A stretch of DNA of 64,000 nucleotides from Toxorhynchites rutilus septentrionalis (taxonomy: Eukaryota; Arthropoda; Insecta; Diptera; Culicidae), in NCBI RefSeq assembly GCF_029784135.1, contig NC_073746.1:303501455-303565454 (forward strand), given 5' to 3'. Positions within the stretch are counted from its first letter, which is position 1. Every line of letters starts with the position of its first letter. The translations under genes were made by a program, and so were the position numbers. Shown here one piece after another: positions 59,071 through 64,000 of this stretch. Below the pieces are notes generated by a model, which saw only the letters and a list, made by a program, of their open reading frames with translations, had not been told where the DNA came from and made no database searches.

Positions 59071-59420
59071 GGTTATGTAGAATGCAGCAAGTTTTGATAA
59101 TTGTATTGACATTATTTAGGTCGACCTCCAAACCTTTCCCGATTCTTCTGAAACGGGCCTTCAGATGGCCGAAAGCATTCTCTACAACCCGTCGGCATGC
59201 TGATAGATGATAATTAAATAACTTTGCATGCTCCGGCTGATCTACAGAAAATGGAAACGGCTTCATCACCTGGTTTGACAGTCTGAAAGCCGAAGCGCCG
59301 ATCAACAGCATCGGTACTACAACCCCTTCGATTAGTTTCGAATGCGCTTTAAATGTCTCGTTCGTGCAGTGTACTTTTTTGAGTTTGAAGTTTGTAACGA
59401 GATCCTCTCTCACTCGAGGA
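59071..59420 (-). pseudogene. PIF/Harbinger-type transposase fragment
   Basis: Harbinger nucleases (HARBI1-like, DDE_4 fold) move elements with three-base target duplications. The minus strand reads KLIEGVVVPMLLIGASAFRL, then QVMKPFPF, FNYHLSACRRVVENAFGHLK and ARFRR with NTIIKTCCILHNL. These are the family's last blocks: the D of GDSA.PL is replaced by GASAF, and the final glutamate is in VVENAFG. The frame is cut by ITmDD37E copy D right after CCILHNL. The N-terminal part is missing. The apparent 175-codon frame fuses this relic with transposon terminus sequence and is not a real protein. Confidence 0.8.
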
Positions 59421-59549
59421 ATGGGATTCTCGGTTACTCCTAACCGTCAGCACAAGCTATAATTCCAATAATCTGGACACACACAACACTAGAGATTAGA
59501 GAAGCACCGGGTCTCCCCGTACTCACCGTACTTTATGTTGGCTGCCAGA

Positions 59550-60465
59550 TGTCATCAAGAGACCATGGGTCACTCCGGAATCCTTCAATCCGCGTCCTCT
59601 CCGCCTCTGTCCGCCGGAAAGCTCGACGGCGTTCTCACCGTGCCACTTGTTTCGCCCGGAGCCACCGCGGCGCGCTCGATCCAGTGTGGATAATCCGCTG
59701 CTCCGTTGCCCGGGGCCACCCGCGGCTCCACGATCCCGTGGGGACTCTTCCTTTTAGTTGCGCTCACCTCCGAGTGAAACTCAGCGGCGTGTCGGTGCCG
59801 CGAACCCGAAGCGGTTGTGCGGGAACTATCACTCGGATCTTCGATGAACTTGATCACTCACTAACGGCACAAAATGGCGTGCTTTGCCACTCGCCCCAAA
59901 GCCACCCACACGAACTTTGCGGTACCCTAGAACCGCGATTCCGGTGTAATTGGGCGGTGAACCACCTTCCCGCGAATACCGACAAATTGGTCACTCAACG
60001 TTGCCTCTTGGCACAGCGTTAAACTAAATCTGCCAAACGTGGCATACGTATCAAAAAATGGCGTGTTTCGCACTCACGCAAGCCATCAAACTTCTCCTTG
60101 GTGACACACTTACGCCGCTAATCCGGCGCGTCCTTTTATTTTTTTTTCCTTCGTGATTCACTCGCGCTGGCCTTTCTTTAAAGCCTTGTATTTCGCGACG
60201 ACCGACGAACTTGTCGCGCTATACCACCCTTCACGTGGCAGAAGACTCGACCCGAAGTATAATCAAAACTTGGAGATGCGTCCGTTCGCTTAAAGCGTCC
60301 GTAGCCAAAAAAAAAACAAAAGGACGAATAACGCCTTTTTTCTTCCTCCACGGAAGTGATGCTTGACAGCCGCTTTGTTGTGCGACTGTCCTATGCGCAC
60401 GGTTGGTGATGACATTTACCGTCATATAAGTTGTTTAGGAATAATCAATTGTAGCCGCCTGAACA
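59550..60465 (-). mobile_element. Probable LTR, BEL/Pao-like
   Basis: Minus-strand borders are TGTTCAGGCGGCTACAATTG and GGTCTCTTGATGACA, giving a 916-bp TG...CA unit. Immediately after it comes TCTGGCAGCCAACATAAAG, a plausible tRNA primer-binding region, then a leader with GGTGAGTA, a donor-like site. The GC-rich composition differs sharply from the flanks. No gag-pol follows; within about 100 bp the sequence becomes the Harbinger relic, so this is a solo or truncated LTR. BEL/Pao is suggested by the TGTTC start and the TGGC primer region only. The 157-codon frame inside is not regarded as a gene. Confidence 0.5.
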
Positions 60466-60683
60466 ATTATTGACTTACAAATTATATCTATACAAAATAC
60501 AAAACAAACAAGAAAAAGAGAACACATCATACAATACATACCTAGTGCATATCAGCCTTCAGATTCACCCGTTGCCATGCCGACATGGTGTTTGTATACA
60601 CACTTTTGTTCGAACACAATTTTCTCTTCGCCTTCACACACACACACGCACACACTATGTAACACTAACTCAGCTTAGCCCAC

Positions 60684-61207
60684 TTTTGACGTAGGACTAC
60701 GTCTAACCGGAAGATATAGGGGGTGAAATGAAAATCTAGGCACTGAACAAGTAGGAAAAAATGCAAGATTTGGAAAGCTTATAACTCGAACATTTCTTAA
60801 TAGATCGCAAAGGTTTTTGCATCAATTGATAGGAAATATATCTACGCATCTATTATAACGAATAAAATTTCATTTTTCTTGAGAAAAATAATTGAATAAT
60901 TGTGAAATATCAAGCATTGTCCAAATGCACTATGTGCCCATTTTTGATTGGTCCATTTTGTGCTCCTCAAATCGTACCGACCGAAACGGGCAACCAGAGC
61001 AGCAGCGAAATAGAATGAAGCACGATTGGAAAGGAAAAAGAAAAAAAAAGGAACGAAACATTGGTCGTAGTCTCACACATGCGTAATTCTCGAGCCAGCC
61101 AGTCAGCTTAAAAATCCCCGCTCCGCTGCCGTAACGATCATTCTCATCCAAACCGTACAGCACATCGTTTCGCATCACAACACATCAACAAACCAACACA
61201 AGCAGCC
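60684..61207 (+). repeat. Histone spacer/promoter-like block
   Basis: It begins TTTGACGTAGGACTACGTCT, runs through the block shared with 41210-41430 (CTTATAACTCGAACATTTCT), and then contains GATTGGTCC and ACATTGGTCG CCAAT-like motifs and a TATA-like CTTAAAAATCC at 61108-61114. An H2A start codon follows 94 bp later at 61208. It therefore looks like the upstream region of a histone H2A gene. Confidence 0.6.
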
Positions 61208-61240
61208 ATGTCTGGACATGGAAAAGGAGGAAAAGTGAAG
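61208..61240 (+). pseudogene. Histone H2A N-terminal fragment
   Basis: ATG followed by codons for MSGHGKGGKVK, the start of insect H2A (normally MSGRGKGGKVK) with one substitution. Homology stops abruptly after 11 codons, where the sequence jumps to TGGCAAACGCAATCGC, a phrase found again at 63273 after the second H2A piece. The rest of the gene is deleted here. The promoter-like block directly upstream supports true descent from an H2A gene. Confidence 0.7.
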
Positions 61241-62131
61241 TGGCAAACGCAATCGCATTCAGAACAGACCACATTCGGTTCGGTGGACATCAAAATAACT
61301 ACAGGCAATTGCAGCGAGTTGCGAGCGGCAAACGCAATTGACGAATTTACGCAAAGCTGAATCAGCTCATGCGACACCTACATTAGAGTTCAGAACCACA
61401 AAAGTGAGGGTGTTTGTTTATTTTACGCGCTGAAAAGCAAGATTGGGATTATTCATTTTATTTCAATTTAGATTCATTTCAGCCATTAAATGTCGTCAGT
61501 ATATGGTAAGAAAGTTGGAGTTTTGTATATTTACGATGGTTTCATCACGCGATTTGACCAAAGTCATAGATAATCTTCGAAAATTTTAAGTTTTATAATG
61601 CTTACCAATTTTTGATACTATGGATAATTGCGATGAAATCGATATCATATCAAATTGGCTGATATCATTGATTATGTAAGGGCCGATACGAGAAGGATGT
61701 TCAGTATTTTTAGGGCAAAACACGCTATTCATCGTTTACTTAGTAGAAAAAAATTAAAGTTACAATACTTATAACAAACCATTCCTCGTTATATACATAC
61801 CACATTGTAAAATGATGATTTTCTAACCTTTTCAGCTTGGAAAGAATACTTGAATTCGGAAAATTTGAACGAAAATTCGGGTTTTTTTAAACAAATTTAA
61901 ACGAATTTCATATTAAAAAAACAAAACATCATCACTTTACTCGCTGCGCCATCTGGTTGTAAATCTAACGTAAATTCGTCAAACGCAAAACGGCAGCAGG
62001 TAGCAGAAGAAAAAAGTTTGTTCTTTATACAAACAAATCCAGAACAAGGCGGCATCGAGGGCGTTGGAAATGGTTTTTTTTCAAAACCACGAGTACTAAG
62101 TTTTCTAAATTGGAACCATTCCATAAAACAC
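61241..62131. other. Decayed histone-flank and AT-rich DNA
   Basis: CAGAACAGACCACATTCGGT at 61260 and AACGCAAAACGGCAGCAGGT at 61982 recur in order at 63228-63310, so they are homologous flanks of the second H2A piece. The middle, 61400-61900, is plain AT-rich sequence. Confidence 0.45.
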
Positions 62132-62147
62132 GGCGCTTATCAGGGTC
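62132..62147 (+). promoter_or_regulatory. Decayed histone 3' stem-loop
   Basis: GGCGCTTATCAGGGTC is a damaged version of the histone stem-loop, followed by ATTAAACCTTCCAAAAAAGAG, which resembles the spacing and purine-rich downstream element. The loop has TTAT for TTTC, so it is probably not functional. Confidence 0.45.
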
Positions 62148-62358
62148 ATTAAACCTTCCAAAAAAGAGTTTACGAAATACAGTTCAATGCATTCTAAAAT
62201 ATTATCCAAAATAATAATAAAACACAAATTGATTTTTTCATCATTTGTTTGCCAGGATGTATGAGAATTTGGCAGTTGTGCTGAGCTTATTGATGGTTGG
62301 GGACTTTCTCGATTATTCAATTTTCACCAATTCTTAAATTGCTTCTAGATTGAAAGTA

Positions 62359-62584
62359 CAGTAATTTACATTTAGCCCGGCATTTAGCTAATTGGACGGA
62401 CCTGTAATGCGACATATTTAGTTGGACATTTTTGTAAACATAGAGTTCGGGGTCCAAATTATGACCCCACATTGAAAGTCGACACTGTACCGCTGTCATC
62501 GCAAATGTTCAATTACAGGTTAAAATCGCCTCCAAAGCGACACTGAGTGGTGCTTTGGCACGTCGCATTAAATATAATTTACTG
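62359..62584. mobile_element. 226-bp MITE with CAGT ends and TA duplication
   Basis: The left end CAGTAATTTACATTTA matches the reverse complement of the right end, CAGTAAATTATATTTA. TA flanks both ends (62357-62358, 62585-62586). CAG starts and TA targets are typical of pogo-derived MITEs. No coding capacity. Confidence 0.75.
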
Positions 62585-62738
62585 TACAACATGTCACAAG
62601 CTGGATGGGAAGAAATTTTCCAACTGTGAAAGCTGTGGCGAGTTGCAACAAATCGCTAAACAGGAAGGTTTAGCCGAACAAGATGGGGATATCGAGTGAT
62701 AACAAACAATAAACTCTTTAGATTAAAGATAATTTTGT

Positions 62739-62754
62739 GATCCTGAAAAGGACC
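62739..62754 (-). promoter_or_regulatory. Histone-type 3' stem-loop, minus strand
   Basis: The minus strand reads GGTCCTTTTCAGGATC, which can form a six-pair stem (one G-U) with a TTTC loop. CACAAAATTATC and then AATCTAAAGAGTTT follow, a candidate downstream element. It faces the opposite way from the H2A pieces, as expected of the divergent gene order in histone clusters. No frame is visible upstream. Confidence 0.55.
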
Positions 62755-62801
62755 CTTTTTAGCCTGCATGTGAATCCAACGAGCGAACAAATCGTAATGA
62801 A

Positions 62802-62910
62802 TGGGCCTGATCACGAACGTCACTTCACGGTGAAAACGGAATTAAATGCATACAAATCGCATACAAATCTTTTCTTTTTCACCGTGAGGTGACGTTCGTG
62901 ATCAGGCCCA
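62802..62910. mobile_element. 109-bp palindromic MITE, copy 2
   Basis: Same termini as at 51626, TGGGCCTGATCACGAACGTC and continuing ACTTCACGGTGAAAA, with a slightly different centre. It lies between histone-derived fragments. Confidence 0.8.
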
Positions 62911-63123
62911 ATGTATTTTTTGCCATCGGTGCATTTTAACGCTCATTCGTTCGTCTCGTTGGACTCCCCTCTTTGACTGAGCCTGCCGATTTGTCTCTAT
63001 CCTGTGAGTGTGTACCGCTAGAGTACAAAACACGCGGACCCCAAAAAAATATCTTATTTTCTTTCAAACCGTAAACCCGTGTGGTTGTACGGCATCGTTT
63101 AACATCGCTTCGCATCAATGGAT

Positions 63124-63225
63124 TGGTGCCGGAGCATCAGTATACCTAATAGCGGTTATAGAATTTCGGCCGCCGGAGTGCTCGAGTTGGCTTGCAAAGC
63201 TGCTCACGGCAATAATAAAACCCAC
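63124..63225 (+). pseudogene. Histone H2A internal fragment
   Basis: In one frame it reads GAGASVYLIAVIEF, corresponding to the H2A core GAGAPVYLAAVMEY. After a one-base loss the next frame gives AAGVLELACKAAHGNNKTHL, corresponding to AAEVLELAGNAARDNKKTR and perhaps the following HLQ. The beginning and end of the gene are missing. Histone-flank sequence and a stem-loop follow within 150 bp. Clearly a pseudogene. Confidence 0.75.
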
Positions 63226-63370
63226 CTACAGAACAGAGCACATTCGGTTCGGTGGTAATAACTAGTTTCAGCGAGTGGCAAACGCAATCGCAAAACGGCA
63301 GCAGGTAGAAGAAGGAAAAAGTTTGTTTCTATAGACTGCTTTGGTGGCAAAAGCAGCCACCGTAAAACTC

Positions 63371-63386
63371 GGTGCTTTTCAGGGCC
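63371..63386 (+). promoter_or_regulatory. Histone 3' stem-loop after the H2A piece
   Basis: GGTGCTTTTCAGGGCC, then ATTAAATCATTCCAAGAAGAG. The stem has a mismatch, but the TTTC loop, the spacing and the purine-rich downstream element fit a histone message end. It lies in the right place and orientation to be the 3' end of the H2A fragment at 63124. Confidence 0.6.
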
Positions 63387-64000
63387 ATTAAATCATTCCA
63401 AGAAGAGTTGTTAAAAGTTATTCACAATACCAATGCATTCTAAAGTGACATAATATGACATATAATATGAACTGAATTATTTTGTTATGCTTGTTTTTGA
63501 ACTTATTGGTGGTTGGGGTCTTTTAAATTGATCATTCAGTTTTCACAAACCCATACATGGTTTCCGAATTAAAAGTGGCTTCAAATTACAACACATTGTT
63601 TTGAGGATGGCATTAACGAATTTTCTCGGTAGCATGAACTGCTTTCTTTGGTTGAAAATTGACTGACGTTACATCTGCATTGTATAGAAAAATAACTAAG
63701 GAGCAACATGATGGAGCTATGTATTTCCCGCTGCTCTGTTCTTATTTTAAAGGATTTTAATCCGAAGGTCATCCGTCCCTGTATTTACTGTTGGTTTTTC
63801 AGAACGCTTATAGCTCGTTTATTACTCGACAGATCGTAGAGTTCGTCTCCAAAACCTCAGTTCTTTTTCATTTTTATTTACTTTGTTTGCGGAGACTACA
63901 AATCTTACAATTCATTCGTCTTCGAAACCACAGTTCAAGGTACGGTAATGTGCTCAATCGTGAAATATATGATAGTGAATGAGCTGATGGTGCATTCCCT
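63387..64000. other. AT-rich DNA with a diverged histone-spacer block
   Basis: GCTTATAGCTCGTTTATTAC and ACAGATCG at 63808-63836 resemble the shared block at 41210 and 60775, so the histone-derived region may continue beyond the window. No gene recognised. Confidence 0.4.

Noticed and set aside
58886..59413. 175-codon frame
   Set aside because: It is a Harbinger transposase relic running on into the inverted terminus of mariner copy D; an accidental fusion.
59549..60022. 157-codon plus-strand frame rich in R, S and H
   Set aside because: It lies antisense within a GC-rich LTR-like segment; the composition explains the lack of stops, and no domain is visible.
61430..61450. Another histone stem-loop (GCGCTGAAAAGC on the plus strand)
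   Set aside because: The stem is too short and mismatched to separate from chance.

Overview
The window looks like AT-rich, repeat-choked nuclear DNA from a mosquito, most likely a culicine. The evidence is a family of mariner-type elements whose transposase has a DD37E catalytic spacing (the ITmDD37E group described from mosquitoes), an RNase H-bearing non-LTR retrotransposon, tRNA-derived SINEs, pogo/Tigger, Tc1 and Harbinger relics, Helitron-like repeats ending in CTAG, and many TA-flanked MITEs. There are no bacterial-type operons, rRNAs, tRNA genes or CRISPR arrays.

Only one intact protein gene is visible: an intronless FEM1-family ankyrin gene on the minus strand (55423-57417). Nearly everything else recognisable is mobile DNA or its debris.

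Layout. 0-9 kb: mostly single-copy DNA, with a Helitron-like fragment (4.5 kb), a 0.5-kb direct duplication (4.8-5.9 kb) and a GC-richer island (7.1-8.8 kb). 9.9-12.5 kb: interspersed repeats, a 579-bp TA-flanked inverted-repeat element and a Helitron-like 3' end. 13.2-16.0 kb: pieces of a repeat family that carries a histone-type 3' stem-loop. 18.6-23.7 kb: mariner and reverse-transcriptase relics, Helitron-like tandem units, a SINE. 24.1-26.2 kb: a 2.1-kb foldback element that is almost entirely inverted repeat. 27.2-29.1 kb: a dead Tc1-like element. 29-32 kb: quiet, partly GC-richer DNA. 32.4-33.5 kb: the most complete Helitron-like repeat. 33.8-36.6 kb: two ITmDD37E copies head to head. 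37.2-39.1 kb: a Tigger/pogo transposase gene killed by two nonsense codons and a frameshift. 39.2-40.0 kb: a SINE and a possible solo LTR containing a hairpin tandem repeat. 40.8-47.6 kb: a nested structure bounded by matching terminal inverted repeats and TA, containing a pogo-type transposase fragment, histone-spacer-like repeats and a 4-kb LOA/I-type retrotransposon. 47.7-49.7 kb: a second 2-kb foldback element. 50.2-51.4 kb: a CR1/L2/jockey-like relic. 51.7-53.9 kb: quiet DNA. 53.9-59.4 kb: the FEM1-like gene between two same-orientation ITmDD37E copies, with reverse-transcriptase and Harbinger relics at the breakpoints. 59.5-60.5 kb: a probable BEL-like LTR. 60.7-63.4 kb: decayed histone H2A pieces with histone stem-loops, interleaved with MITEs.

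Functionally the region reads as heterochromatin-like transposon accretion around one surviving gene. The most interesting signals are the FEM1-like gene, the two foldback elements (possible long hairpin RNA sources), the shared frameshift among ITmDD37E copies (movement in trans), and the scattered histone-derived fragments. Calls rest on motif reading by eye; no alignment or database search was run.
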